Program-made: the position numbers and the translations under genes | The notes under the pieces: model-generated | Told to the model about the DNA's origin: nothing | The model's database searches: none | What the model saw: the letters and a program-made list of their open reading frames with translations, nothing else | Source of the DNA: GCA-2862585 sp036340235 | GTDB taxonomy: Bacteria; Bacteroidota; Bacteroidia; Flavobacteriales; UBA7312 | Direction: 5' to 3' | Length of the DNA: 64,000 nucleotides | Assembly (NCBI GenBank): GCA_036340235.1 | Contig: JAYYZE010000010.1 | Location: 1 to 64,000 of the forward strand | Part shown: positions 53,808 through 62,642 of the stretch, in pieces | Numbering within the stretch: the first letter of the stretch is position 1 | Layout: each line of letters begins with the position of its first letter

Positions 53808-55469
53808 TTAGTTAATACTATCTCCTCGAAGTATGGCATGGTACCTATGTACATCATCCAATAAATTGATGGCTTCGGCAAGCTCTCTGTCATGTTTTAT
53901 TGTAGATTCTATTTTTCCTTTTTGATAATAATATCTAGTCGCAATTTCCATTTCCATAACCTCCATTATTTCTGACTTAAAACGCTCAATATCGTTTTCT
54001 TTACTGGTATTCATTTTTTCTTTTAATTGATTCAACTCCACTTCAATATCTGAGAGATATTTTTCAGATTCTGCATCATCAATTAGATCGGTTATGGCCT
54101 TTTCTGTATCGGTTTCGTATTCGTATTCTTTATCATTTAAGAATTGTTTAAACCTATCATAGATTTGCTCAGTAACAACAAACCCTCTGGCAGATGGAAT
54201 ACTGTCGTTTTCTGCTTTAAATTGATTAGCAAAATTAAATATATGCCTTTTACGAATGATACTTCTTAATATGTTGCTGTATTTATAAGGTTCAACTACT
54301 ACGTCTGGCTCTATGCCACCACCATCGAATACAGATCGTTTGTTGATTAAAGTTTTAAATTCTGTTTTTAAACTATCCGCAATCATTCCCACGCTTCCGT
54401 CTTCGTCTCTATTGGAATAATCTAGTGCCTGGATGCATCGTCCACTAGGTATATAGTATTTTGCCGTAGTAACCTTTAATTGGGCGTTGTAACTTAGTTT
54501 TCGTGTTTGTTGAACTAATCCCTTTCCAAAGCTGCGCTGTCCCAAGACTATTCCTCTGTCAAGGTCTTGAATTGACCCAGACACTATTTCAGATGCAGAA
54601 GCAGAACTTCGGCTAATCAATACTACCAAAGGAATTTCTGTATCTACAGCTACACTTTTAGTCTTGTAGCTCTTCTCCCATTCTTTAATCTTGCCTTTTG
54701 TAAAAACTATTTCTTGATTTTTGTCTATAAAAATATTGGCCATCTTAATCGCTTCGCTGAGAAGTCCTCCAGGGTTACCTCTCAAATCTAGAATTAATCC
54801 TTTTAGTTGGTTATCGACATTAAGAGCTTTGTAAGCATCTTCCACTTCTTTAGATATATTTCGAGTAAAAGATCTAGTTTTGATGTAGCCAATACTATCA
54901 GAAACCATCCCATGATATGGTACGGAACTTAACTTTATTTCTTCTCTGATAATTTCTACTTTGAATGGATCAATACCTGGTCGTTCGATTAATACATCTA
55001 TACTAGTATTCGGCTCTCCCTTGAGGATTTTACTAACATCTTCAGTTGATTTGCCTTCTACGGACTCACCATCCACTTCTAAAAACTTATCTCCAGCAAT
55101 AAGACCTGCTTTATCAGCGGGAAACCCCTCGTAGGGCTCACTGACATAAACCCAATCGTCTATTTTGGTAATAATAGCTCCTATGCCACCGTATTGACCA
55201 GTAGTCATAAATTCAAAGTCCTCTTTATCAGATTCAGGGATGTAGGTAGTGTATGGATCCAAGGACTTCAACATAGCGTCGATGGCCGTTTTCATCAACT
55301 CACCAGAATCAGTTTCATCAACATACAAAATATTGAGCTCTTTGTATAGAGTACTAAAGATGTCTAGATTTTTAGATATTTCGAAAAAATTGTCTACGAA
55401 TCCAAACGACAGAAAAGATGCAATGGCAATGGCAGCTACTAATACTATTTTTTTAAATTTTTTTATCAT
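53808..55469 (-). CDS. C-terminal processing peptidase (S41 family, Ctp/Prc)
   Basis: 553 aa. A signal anchor at about 8-26 (IVLVAAIAIASFLSFGF), N-terminal cap (30-85), PDZ domain at about 85-175 (YGGIGAIITKIDDWVYV, PADKAGLIAGDKFLEVDG) and S41 catalytic domain at about 190-370 with LDLRGNPGGLLSEA, the nucleophile Ser in SRSSASASEIVSG and Lys in GQRSFGKGLVQ. A coiled-coil-like acidic C-terminus of about 170 residues follows. Acts in the periplasm, probably on lipoproteins or wall hydrolases. Confidence 0.92.
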   Translation of the reverse strand: MIKKFKKIVLVAAIAIASFLSFGFVDNFFEISKNLDIFSTLYKELNILYVDETDSGELMKTAIDAMLKSLDPYTTYIPESDKEDFEFMTTGQYGGIGAIITKIDDWVYVSEPYEGFPADKAGLIAGDKFLEVDGESVEGKSTEDVSKILKGEPNTSIDVLIERPGIDPFKVEIIREEIKLSSVPYHGMVSDSIGYIKTRSFTRNISKEVEDAYKALNVDNQLKGLILDLRGNPGGLLSEAIKMANIFIDKNQEIVFTKGKIKEWEKSYKTKSVAVDTEIPLVVLISRSSASASEIVSGSIQDLDRGIVLGQRSFGKGLVQQTRKLSYNAQLKVTTAKYYIPSGRCIQALDYSNRDEDGSVGMIADSLKTEFKTLINKRSVFDGGGIEPDVVVEPYKYSNILRSIIRKRHIFNFANQFKAENDSIPSARGFVVTEQIYDRFKQFLNDKEYEYETDTEKAITDLIDDAESEKYLSDIEVELNQLKEKMNTSKENDIERFKSEIMEVMEMEIATRYYYQKGKIESTIKHDRELAEAINLLDDVHRYHAILRGDSIN

Positions 55470-55481
55470 TATTTTTATTTC

Positions 55482-55703
55482 TTAAGGCACAGGGTCGTGA
55501 CCATGGCCACCCCAAGGGTGGCATTTGGCTAGTCGCTTAATCGTCAAGCACATTCCTTTTAAAGGTCCATGTTTTGTAATTGCCTGAAGTCCATATTCAG
55601 AACAAGTAGGGACGTATCTACACTTTGGAGCAAACAAGGGTGAGATAGCGCCTCTGTACAACAAAATCAATCCTTTAAGGATGGCTGATAAAATACGACT
55701 CAT
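55482..55703 (-). CDS. yidD: Membrane protein insertion efficiency factor
   Basis: 73 aa. YidD signature: RGAISPLFAPKCRYVPTCSEYGLQA (read in two parts, 17-41) and CHPWGGHGHDPVP at the end (61-73). Usually encoded between rnpA and yidC; here it follows rnpA with a 4-base overlap. Confidence 0.95.
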   Translation of the reverse strand: MSRILSAILKGLILLYRGAISPLFAPKCRYVPTCSEYGLQAITKHGPLKGMCLTIKRLAKCHPWGGHGHDPVP

Positions 55704-56077
55704 ACCTGTCTTGATAAACGTTGTAAAGTTACACTTATTTTAGCTTCTATTTCAACATACGATTTTACAATTGAATCTGTGTATATAATGAGCATCTTTA
55801 AGCCCTTTCGATTGCTTTGTAATTTAGTTAATATATGTGTTTTGTGTTTCCTGTAAGATTCTCGCAATAGTCGTTTAACGCGGTTTCTTGATACAGCTTT
55901 TGGCAGATGTTTTTTGGGAACACTGAAGGCTACTTTGGTAAATGAATCGTTTCTATCGGTGGTATCCCAGATAACAACTAGTGGGGAATCGTAAATACGT
56001 TTTCCGTTTGTAAATAGGTGATTGATTTCTTCTTTGCTTTTCAGCCTTTCTTGGTTGTCAAAAGTGGCTAAGGTCAT
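55700..56077 (-). CDS. rnpA: Ribonuclease P protein component
   Basis: 125 aa basic protein that helps the RNase P RNA process tRNA 5' ends. The RNR signature lies in AVSRNRVKRLLRESYR (about 61-76), and FTNGKRIYDSPLVVIW is the N-terminal motif. Overlaps yidD by 4 bases. The usual neighbour rpmH is absent; hemD is upstream instead. Confidence 0.93.
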   Translation of the reverse strand: MTLATFDNQERLKSKEEINHLFTNGKRIYDSPLVVIWDTTDRNDSFTKVAFSVPKKHLPKAVSRNRVKRLLRESYRKHKTHILTKLQSNRKGLKMLIIYTDSIVKSYVEIEAKISVTLQRLSRQV

Positions 56078-56088
56078 GCTAAAGTGTT

Positions 56089-56844
56089 TTAGCGTTTGTT
56101 TACTGTTTTAATGTATTGTTCCAAGGCCATAGTCATGGACGGGAATTCTGGACTGGGAGCCTTAATATTCAAAGATAATCCGGCATCCAAGACGGCTTTA
56201 GAGGTGGTTGGGCCAAATGCCGCAATGCGTGTGTTATTTTGTTCAAAATTGGGGTAATTTTGGTACAATGATTTGATGCCTGACGGACTGTAAAAAACCA
56301 GTATGTCATAAAATACATTCTCCAAATCTGACAAATCACTACAGACGGTTTTATACATTATAGCCTTGGTAAAAGCTATGCTATTTTCTTCAAGAAAATT
56401 TGGAATACTATCTTTTATTATATCAGAACACGGTAACAGGTATTTACTTTCTTTACTTTTTTTTAGTAAAGGCAACAAGTCTTCTACTTTTTGTTTTCCA
56501 ATAAAGACTTTTCGCTTTCTGTAAGTGATGTATTTCTGAAGGTAATAAGCAATAGCTTCAGAAACGCAGTAATATTTCATTTCATTGGGAACTGTAATAC
56601 GAGTCGCTTCACACATCCTAAAAAAGTGATCCATGGAATTTTTACTTGTAAAAATTACAGCATCATGACTAAGAATGCTAATTCGCTGTTGGCGAAACTC
56701 TTTTACTGTTAGGCCCTCTACATGAATAAATGGTCTGAAATCTATCTTAACCTTGCACTTCTTTGCTAGACTAAAATAAGGTGATTTTTCTGATTCAGGC
56801 TTTGGCTGAGATACCAAAATTGTTTTTACTTTGTTATCTTTCAA
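56089..56844 (-). CDS. hemD: Uroporphyrinogen-III synthase
   Basis: 251 aa. HemD closes and flips ring D of the linear tetrapyrrole in haem synthesis. The two-domain fold shows in TILVSQPKP, DAVIFTSKNSMDHFF (about 68-82), YCVSEAIAYYL, VFYSPSGIKSL (about 180-190) and IAAFGPTTSKAVLDAGL. Sequence conservation in this family is low, but these are its usual landmarks. Lies between the DUF4271 gene and rnpA on the minus strand, an order common in Bacteroidota. Confidence 0.85.
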   Translation of the reverse strand: MKDNKVKTILVSQPKPESEKSPYFSLAKKCKVKIDFRPFIHVEGLTVKEFRQQRISILSHDAVIFTSKNSMDHFFRMCEATRITVPNEMKYYCVSEAIAYYLQKYITYRKRKVFIGKQKVEDLLPLLKKSKESKYLLPCSDIIKDSIPNFLEENSIAFTKAIMYKTVCSDLSDLENVFYDILVFYSPSGIKSLYQNYPNFEQNNTRIAAFGPTTSKAVLDAGLSLNIKAPSPEFPSMTMALEQYIKTVNKR

Positions 56845-56882
56845 GAATTATTTTTTTAATTATAAACTTGTACCTTTAGTGA

Positions 56883-57509
56883 TCAAAAACTACCCTTACA
56901 AATAATTACTAAAGGTAAAATTTCGAGAGTGCAAAGATATATAATTATGTGCGCTTTGGAAAAGGATGAATGAAAAAAACTAATATAAGCTGTTCTAATC
57001 AGTTTGTAAACAAATATCAAAAACAAGGCAATGCCGATAATTAATCTGATATCTTGTTTGTAGAAAGGGCCATAAAAAAGTAGAAATAGAAGAGGTGTCA
57101 AACATATTCCAGCTATCAATTCGTAAAAGAAACCATACCAAATTAGTTCTTGGTATTGCTTGATTTCAAACAAAATTATCAGAACACCCATTATCAATAG
57201 TTTAGATGCAAAAAATAGCGCAACCCAAAATGCATTCATTAAGAACTGACGCAAATCAAGGCAACTAACGTTTATTAAAAGAGAAACCACTATGATTATG
57301 ATTGGAAAATAAAATAGCAGATGATTAGTACTCAACTTTTCTCTCTGCAATTGATTAGATGCTTTTAAACTGAAAAAAGTCCTTGCAAACAATCTAAATT
57401 CTTCCTTAAAGTAGCTCTGCATGAATACTAAATACATCGTAACAAATAGCATCACTATGAAAATCCAATCAGCACGTAAGGAGTGGTTAATGTCTGCTAT
57501 CAAATCCAT
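56883..57509 (-). CDS. DUF4271 family integral membrane protein
   Basis: 208 aa with about five hydrophobic helices (about 13-32, 65-85, 92-115, 125-150, 155-175). DUF4271 proteins sit beside hemD in many Bacteroidota, so a link to haem or envelope metabolism is possible; no function is established. It starts right after the stop of the small haem-binding lipoprotein gene (adjacent, 0 bases). Confidence 0.75.
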   Translation of the reverse strand: MDLIADINHSLRADWIFIVMLFVTMYLVFMQSYFKEEFRLFARTFFSLKASNQLQREKLSTNHLLFYFPIIIIVVSLLINVSCLDLRQFLMNAFWVALFFASKLLIMGVLIILFEIKQYQELIWYGFFYELIAGICLTPLLFLLFYGPFYKQDIRLIIGIALFLIFVYKLIRTAYISFFHSSFSKAHIIIYLCTLEILPLVIICKGSF

Positions 57510-57863
57510 TTATTCAGGATAGCCATCATTAATCCATGAAATCAGTTTGTTTTTATCACTTTCGGATAGATTTCCAGATGGAGGCATTTTATAAAATTCA
57601 ACATCTGAATTTAACCTGTCCACAAAAGTATTATTGGGTTGATCTAAGTAATCTTTGATATTATTGTAGTTGGTATAGTCGGGAATGTATGAGTTTTGAC
57701 TTGATGAATGACAACCAAGACAGTTTACTTCTACTATGCTTTTTATGGTATTGTAGCTTTCTGTTTGTGGTATGGGATTTTGATTAGGATCAGTCAATAC
57801 TTCCTTTTTGCAAGATGCCAATATCAACATAACAAAGGTAAAATATAGTATTCGGTTTTTCAT
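57510..57863 (-). CDS. Small c-type cytochrome-like lipoprotein
   Basis: 117 aa. Signal peptide with lipobox (LASC, about 15-18), then one haem-binding motif CLGCH (about 49-53) and a candidate axial methionine in YKMPPSG (about 92-98). This is the single-domain cytochrome c/haem-binding (DUF1924-like or c551-type) layout. Probably attached to a membrane facing the periplasm, carrying electrons. Adjacent to DUF4271 and hemD. Confidence 0.78.
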   Translation of the reverse strand: MKNRILYFTFVMLILASCKKEVLTDPNQNPIPQTESYNTIKSIVEVNCLGCHSSSQNSYIPDYTNYNNIKDYLDQPNNTFVDRLNSDVEFYKMPPSGNLSESDKNKLISWINDGYPE

Positions 57864-57909
57864 TTGTTGGATTTTAATGCAATTTAATGATTTATCGTAA
57901 ATTATTCAA

Positions 57910-57917
57910 TAGTTTTG
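57910..57917 (+). promoter_or_regulatory. Promoter -7 element of the acyl-CoA dehydrogenase gene
   Basis: TAGTTTTG, an exact TAnnTTTG match, 24 bases before the ATG at 57942. Confidence 0.5.
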
Positions 57918-57941
57918 TACTAACTATATATTTCATAGCAT

Positions 57942-59120
57942 ATGTCAACAGATTTGTTTCAAGCTCCCGATTATTTTCAACTTGATGAGCTTTTAAGTGA
58001 CGAACATAAATTGGTTCGCGAGGCTGCTCGTGAATGGGTTAAGAGAGAAGTATCTCCCATTATAGAAGACAGTTGTCAAAAGGCAGTATTTCCTAGTCAT
58101 CTTATTTCCGGATTGGCGGAAATCGGCGCTTTTGGCCCCTATATTCCTGCGGAGTATGGAGGAGCTGGCCTTGACCAAATATCGTATGGTCTTATCATGC
58201 AAGAGTTGGAACGTGGTGACAGTGGCATCCGTTCCACTGCCTCTGTTCAGTCCTCATTAGTCATGTATCCAATTTTCAAATATGGCAATGAAGTGCAACG
58301 TCAGAAATACCTTCCAAAGCTAGCCAGCGGCGAGATGGTTGGTTGTTTTGGACTAACAGAACCTGACTTTGGGTCTAATCCTGGAGGAATGGTCACCAAC
58401 TACAAAGACATGGGAGACCACCTCTTATTGAATGGTGCAAAACTTTGGATATCCAATTCTCCTTTTGCTGATATTGCCATTGTATGGGCTAAAAACGAAC
58501 AAGGCAGAATCAATGGATTGATTGTCGAAAGAGGCATGGAGGGATTTTCTACTCCAGAAACACATAACAAGTGGAGCTTAAGAGCTTCTGCTACTGGCGA
58601 ATTAGTATTTGACAACGTCAAAGTACCGAAGGCCAATTTGCTAACTGGCAAGGATGGACTAGGCGCTCCATTAGGTTGTTTGGACTCCGCACGTTATGGC
58701 ATTGCATGGGGAACCATCGGGGCAGCCATGGATTGTTACGATACCGCATTACGATACGCCAAAGAACGCATTCAATTTGGTAAACCCATTGCTGGTTTTC
58801 AACTTCAACAGAAGAAGCTAGCTGAAATGATTACTGAAATCACCAAAGCACAGTTTATCACTTGGCGCTTGGGTGTCTTAAGAAATGAAGGCAGAGCAAC
58901 ATCAGCACAGATTTCTATGTGTAAACGAAATAATGTCGATATGGCTCTTAATATTGCCAGGGATGCCAGACAAATTTTAGGCGGAATGGGGATAACAGGC
59001 GAATACCCTATTATGCGTCACATGATGAATTTAGAATCTGTGGTAACTTACGAGGGAACTCATGATATCCATCTTTTAATAACAGGACTAGATATTACTG
59101 GCGAAAACGCATTCGTTTGA
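57942..59120 (+). CDS. Acyl-CoA dehydrogenase, glutaryl-CoA dehydrogenase-like
   Basis: 392 aa FAD enzyme. Acyl-CoA dehydrogenase signatures: CFGLTEPDFGSNPGGM (about 134-149), LWISNSPFADIAIVWA, RIQFGKPIAGFQLQQKKLAEM (read in two parts) and the catalytic Glu in VVTYEGTHDIHLLITGLDITG. The last motif is typical of glutaryl-CoA dehydrogenases (lysine/tryptophan breakdown), so I favour that over general fatty-acid oxidation. Single gene, closed by a strong terminator. Confidence 0.85.
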   Translation: MSTDLFQAPDYFQLDELLSDEHKLVREAAREWVKREVSPIIEDSCQKAVFPSHLISGLAEIGAFGPYIPAEYGGAGLDQISYGLIMQELERGDSGIRSTASVQSSLVMYPIFKYGNEVQRQKYLPKLASGEMVGCFGLTEPDFGSNPGGMVTNYKDMGDHLLLNGAKLWISNSPFADIAIVWAKNEQGRINGLIVERGMEGFSTPETHNKWSLRASATGELVFDNVKVPKANLLTGKDGLGAPLGCLDSARYGIAWGTIGAAMDCYDTALRYAKERIQFGKPIAGFQLQQKKLAEMITEITKAQFITWRLGVLRNEGRATSAQISMCKRNNVDMALNIARDARQILGGMGITGEYPIMRHMMNLESVVTYEGTHDIHLLITGLDITGENAFV

Positions 59121-59140
59121 TTGTTACTGATACTTAAGAA

Positions 59141-59168
59141 AAGCACTCCATTGGGAGTGCTTTTTTTT
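59141..59168. terminator. Bidirectional Rho-independent terminator between gcdH-like gene and nrdA
   Basis: AAGCACTCC-ATTG-GGAGTGCTT, a perfect 9-bp stem with a 4-nt loop, followed by T-run on the plus strand and preceded by A-rich sequence. It sits between the convergent dehydrogenase and nrdA genes and can serve both. Confidence 0.88.
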
Positions 59169-59196
59169 GGTAGTCTACTCAAAAGAAAGATGACTA

Positions 59197-60945
59197 TTAT
59201 GCTTCACAACTTTCGCACTCTTTCTTCTGCTTAAACTTTTGAGCTGCATTCATACTGTGTTGATAGTACAACGACTTAATATTCAATTTCCAAGCTGTGA
59301 TGTGTATCTTGTTAATTTCTTTAGGAGACATATCAGGGTGTACCATTATGTTTAGAGATTGTCCTTGATCGATATGATTTTGACGATTTGCTGCTTGATA
59401 TATGATATCAAGCTGGTCTATTTCCGAATAAGTTTTAAAGACATTTTTTTCGTGGTCTGTAAGAATCTCCAAGTGTTGAACCGAGCCATCATTATCTCTT
59501 ATACTATCCCATATCTCTTTATTGTCATATCCTTTTTCGGCCAGTAGTTGTACTAAAAACGGATTTTTGATAGTCGTTTTAACCTTGGCAATATCTTTCA
59601 CGTAAATATTGGACCAGATGGGCTCAATACCTTGTGACACTTGTCCTAAGATAAACGCTGAAGAGGTGGTGGGAGCAACGGCATTTAAAGTGGCATTTCG
59701 TCTTCCGTATCCTTTCAGTGTTTTGGGTTCACCAAACTTTGTTGCTAATTCACTAGAGGCTTTGTAAGAATGGCTTTTGATTAATCTAAACACTTCACTA
59801 TTTAAGTCAAAGGCATCCTGGGAGTCGAACGGAAGAGACTTAGACTGAAGTAATGAATGCCACCCAAGTACACCTAAGCCCAACGCTCGGTTATCTTTAG
59901 CAAAATTGTAAGCCCGTTCCATAAACAAGAACGTTTGTTTATCGTCATTACTGTCGGAATCTCTATATCTCTCGAGTTTAGTCAAAAACTCAGTAACAAC
60001 AGCGTCTAAAAAATAAACCATTGTTTCAACGGCATCAGTATCTTTCCACTTGTCGTAATGAAGAAGATTAACGGAAGATAAGACACAAACAAATGACCAG
60101 TCAGAATTTGAAGGAAGCATAATTTCAGTACAGAGATTGCTGGCATTTATCGATAGGTCTTTATCTCTAAATACTTCGGGTGCTCCACTGTTTGCTTTAT
60201 CTTTGAAGAAGATGTAGGGATACCCAATTTCGCATCGACGTTGTATCACTTTTGCCCATATTTTACGTTTGTCAGCATCCCCGTCAATCATTTCCTGCAT
60301 CCATTGGTCGTTGATTGAAACACCATGGGTAAGTTCCTGAATTGGATTTCCTTCGGTTCCGATGTCTAAAAATTCTTCAATGTCGTGATGTTCAACAGGA
60401 AGGTAAGGAGAAAATCGCCCCCTTCTAACCGAGCCTTGACTAACAACATCCACCATGGACTCAAATAATTGCATAATATGCACAGCTCCTGACGCGACTC
60501 CATTATCTTTTACTTCAGCACCTCTATGACGTATGTGACCAAAATATCCTGATGTTCCGCCACCAAGTTTAGACATCATACCCACTTCAGATTGTGTGTA
60601 AAGTATGTTGCCCATGTCATCGTCTACATTTGAACCAAAACAGCTGATTGGCAGTCCCCTTTCTTTTCCGAAGTTTGACCATACTGGGGACGCTAGTGAA
60701 TAAAAACCTTCCGACATATAGTGGTAGAACTTTTCAGAAAAGCCAGGAATGTTTAATATTTTCTCTGCATTATCTGCAATATCCTTAATACGTGCTTCTG
60801 GGGTTTCACCATCAGACAAATAGCCTGAAGCCAAAAATTGTCTGCTGTGATCGGTCAACCAACCAAAATTTTCAGACTTAAACTGCTCTTTGGATGGATT
60901 ACTCGCTTGCTTTGATAGTGGTTTTTCTTGTTGTGTTAGTTTCAT
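59197..60945 (-). CDS. nrdA: Ribonucleotide reductase alpha subunit lacking the ATP-cone
   Basis: 582 aa, well short of the 760 aa of E. coli NrdA because the N-terminal ATP-cone is missing. Catalytic residues are present: Cys102 (PISCFGS), Cys272 with Asn270 and Glu274 (NLCTE), Cys287 (VCVLSSVNLL), the Tyr-Tyr radical pair in SLYYQHSM (about 561-562) and C-terminal Cys577/Cys580 (CESC). It makes dNDPs with NrdB. The ATP-cone is instead on the upstream NrdB. Starts 12 bases after the nrdB stop. Confidence 0.95.
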   Translation of the reverse strand: MKLTQQEKPLSKQASNPSKEQFKSENFGWLTDHSRQFLASGYLSDGETPEARIKDIADNAEKILNIPGFSEKFYHYMSEGFYSLASPVWSNFGKERGLPISCFGSNVDDDMGNILYTQSEVGMMSKLGGGTSGYFGHIRHRGAEVKDNGVASGAVHIMQLFESMVDVVSQGSVRRGRFSPYLPVEHHDIEEFLDIGTEGNPIQELTHGVSINDQWMQEMIDGDADKRKIWAKVIQRRCEIGYPYIFFKDKANSGAPEVFRDKDLSINASNLCTEIMLPSNSDWSFVCVLSSVNLLHYDKWKDTDAVETMVYFLDAVVTEFLTKLERYRDSDSNDDKQTFLFMERAYNFAKDNRALGLGVLGWHSLLQSKSLPFDSQDAFDLNSEVFRLIKSHSYKASSELATKFGEPKTLKGYGRRNATLNAVAPTTSSAFILGQVSQGIEPIWSNIYVKDIAKVKTTIKNPFLVQLLAEKGYDNKEIWDSIRDNDGSVQHLEILTDHEKNVFKTYSEIDQLDIIYQAANRQNHIDQGQSLNIMVHPDMSPKEINKIHITAWKLNIKSLYYQHSMNAAQKFKQKKECESCEA

Positions 60946-60957
60946 ATATTTAAATTT

Positions 60958-62229
60958 TTAGAATAAGTCATCTGACGTTAAACTTTGTGTTCTTTTACTG
61001 TAGTTGATGGATCTTTTGACAAAAAAGTCACCATGTTTTGTACCTATAATTTCGTCATTAAACCACTCTGTATCTTGCAATATGTTGTCATCTATATTGA
61101 ATCGTTTCGGAAAGCCAATGCTTTCAAGAGATTTATTGAATCTATCTTTTAGGAACTCGTCAATCTGATTTATTGGAATAAAGTCTAACTCACCGTCCTC
61201 AAATATCCATCTGACAATATCCATTTCAGAATCATAAGCCTCTTTACACATCCTATGTATTTTGTTCACGTATAATTCGTCAAACCAGTCGGGGTTTTCT
61301 TTTTTGATGATGTTGATGATATCAATACCAAAATCACCATGGATTTGCTCTTCTTTGGAGGTTGCTTCAACCACGTTAGATATTCCTTTTAGCATGTTTC
61401 TGTGCTTGTTGAAAGCCATAATTATCAGAAATTGGGAAAAGAGTGAAACGTGCTCAATAAATAATGAAAACAGAAGCACTGACTCGGTGTAATCTTGGTG
61501 ATCCGAACTTTTAGCATGCATGAGAGAAGCCTCCAAGTACCTAACTCTTCTGGTTAGGACAGGATTATCTTTTATCCTTTCAAATTCTTTATTAAGACCT
61601 AAAATTTCCAATAAATGAGAATACGCATCGGCGTGTCTGACCTCACTTTCGGCGAAGGTTGCTCCCACAGACCCCACCTCGGGCTTGGTTATTACCTTGT
61701 GTATATCGCCCCAAAAGGATTTGACTGCCACCTCTATTTGCGAGATGGCTAGCATAGCGTTTTTGATGGCGCTGCGTTCCCTGTCTGTTAACTTGGCTTT
61801 GAAATCTTGGATATCACTTGTAAAATTGAATTCAGTGTGAATCCAGTATGAGTGTCTAATAGCAGGAACATATTCATACAGTTCTGGGTATTCGAAGGGC
61901 TTTAGATTGACTCGTTTTGCAAAAATATTTCGTTCGCGCTTTACCGCCTGCCTGTTTCTGTATAGTATATACGCTTTTGCTGTTTTGAAGAAATTGGTCA
62001 GCATCAATTCATTCTCAACCATGTCCTGAATTTCTTCGACATTTGGGATATATCGAGGGTTATCCTTGATTTTAAAATCTAGTTTTTGCACTACATTGTC
62101 AGTTACATTTTTAGCGGCATCTATGTCACCTTCCTCACATGCCAGCATAGCATGCGATATGGCGTCTGTGATTTTTTGTGGGTTGAACTTTTGCTGCGTT
62201 TGGTCTCTTTTAAAAATAATTCTATTCAT
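60958..62229 (-). CDS. nrdB: Ribonucleotide reductase beta subunit with N-terminal ATP-cone
   Basis: 423 aa from the ATG at 62229 (MNRIIFKRD). Residues about 2-95 are an ATP-cone (KFNPQKI, VEEIQDMVENELM, AKAYILYRNRQ), a module normally on NrdA. The ferritin-like domain follows with metal ligands inferred as Glu166, Glu196/His199 (ESEVRH), Glu259, Glu294 and His297, and the radical-bearing tyrosine Tyr203 (RHADAY). The first ligand is Glu where E. coli has Asp84. Allosteric dATP/ATP control is therefore expected to act through NrdB, as shown for Leeuwenhoekiella blandensis. An upstream in-frame start at 62322 would add 31 Lys-rich residues without family support. Confidence 0.94.
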   Translation of the reverse strand: MNRIIFKRDQTQQKFNPQKITDAISHAMLACEEGDIDAAKNVTDNVVQKLDFKIKDNPRYIPNVEEIQDMVENELMLTNFFKTAKAYILYRNRQAVKRERNIFAKRVNLKPFEYPELYEYVPAIRHSYWIHTEFNFTSDIQDFKAKLTDRERSAIKNAMLAISQIEVAVKSFWGDIHKVITKPEVGSVGATFAESEVRHADAYSHLLEILGLNKEFERIKDNPVLTRRVRYLEASLMHAKSSDHQDYTESVLLFSLFIEHVSLFSQFLIIMAFNKHRNMLKGISNVVEATSKEEQIHGDFGIDIINIIKKENPDWFDELYVNKIHRMCKEAYDSEMDIVRWIFEDGELDFIPINQIDEFLKDRFNKSLESIGFPKRFNIDDNILQDTEWFNDEIIGTKHGDFFVKRSINYSKRTQSLTSDDLF

Positions 62230-62642
62230 TGTTTCTTTTTTTTGAGTTACCGTTAACTCGATTTGTTTTTTTCTTTTTATTTCTGCCTTTACTTTCGCCA
62301 CTTGTAATGGTATCAAAGACACAGCAAAAAAACCAAACCCATGCCCTATTACAACCTAGTAAATAACCACAAATTAATTAGATTTGGTATTACAAAACCA
62401 GAGGGTGATAAGTGAATAAGTTGAGTATTCGAGTTATTTTATCCGTTTTGTAATGACACAAATTTTTCAAAAAAAAAAATTGAAAGCAATTCAATTTTAT
62501 TCACAATAATTTCAAGTTTTTAACACTTTTGGCTGACTGTTTTTTTCAAAATTTGGCTAGTTAATCATGTAATTTTTTGGCCAAAATACGTCCGACAAAA
62601 TTTTAATTTTTTTTATAAAAAGTTGTTAACGTTAATTTAATA
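62230..62642. promoter_or_regulatory. Long AT-rich regulatory gap upstream of nrdB-nrdA
   Basis: 413 bases without a gene, the longest unbroken intergenic stretch besides the pseudogene regions. It holds three TTTGGC(T/C) motifs with GG at 62531, 62555 and 62579, each exactly 24 bases apart; the last is within a perfect 12-bp palindrome TTTTGGCCAAAA (62575-62586). I see no NrdR-box pair and no clear TAnnTTTG element for nrdB. Also long A and T runs at 62470-62481 and 62541-62546. Confidence 0.5.

Noticed and set aside
62230..62322. 31-residue N-terminal extension of NrdB starting at 62322
   Set aside because: The ATP-cone begins at the ATG 62229, and the extension is Lys-rich without family match. 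Same logic for the 55-residue extension of the amidohydrolase (43759-43923) and the 14-residue one of the nucleotidyltransferase (27054-27095).
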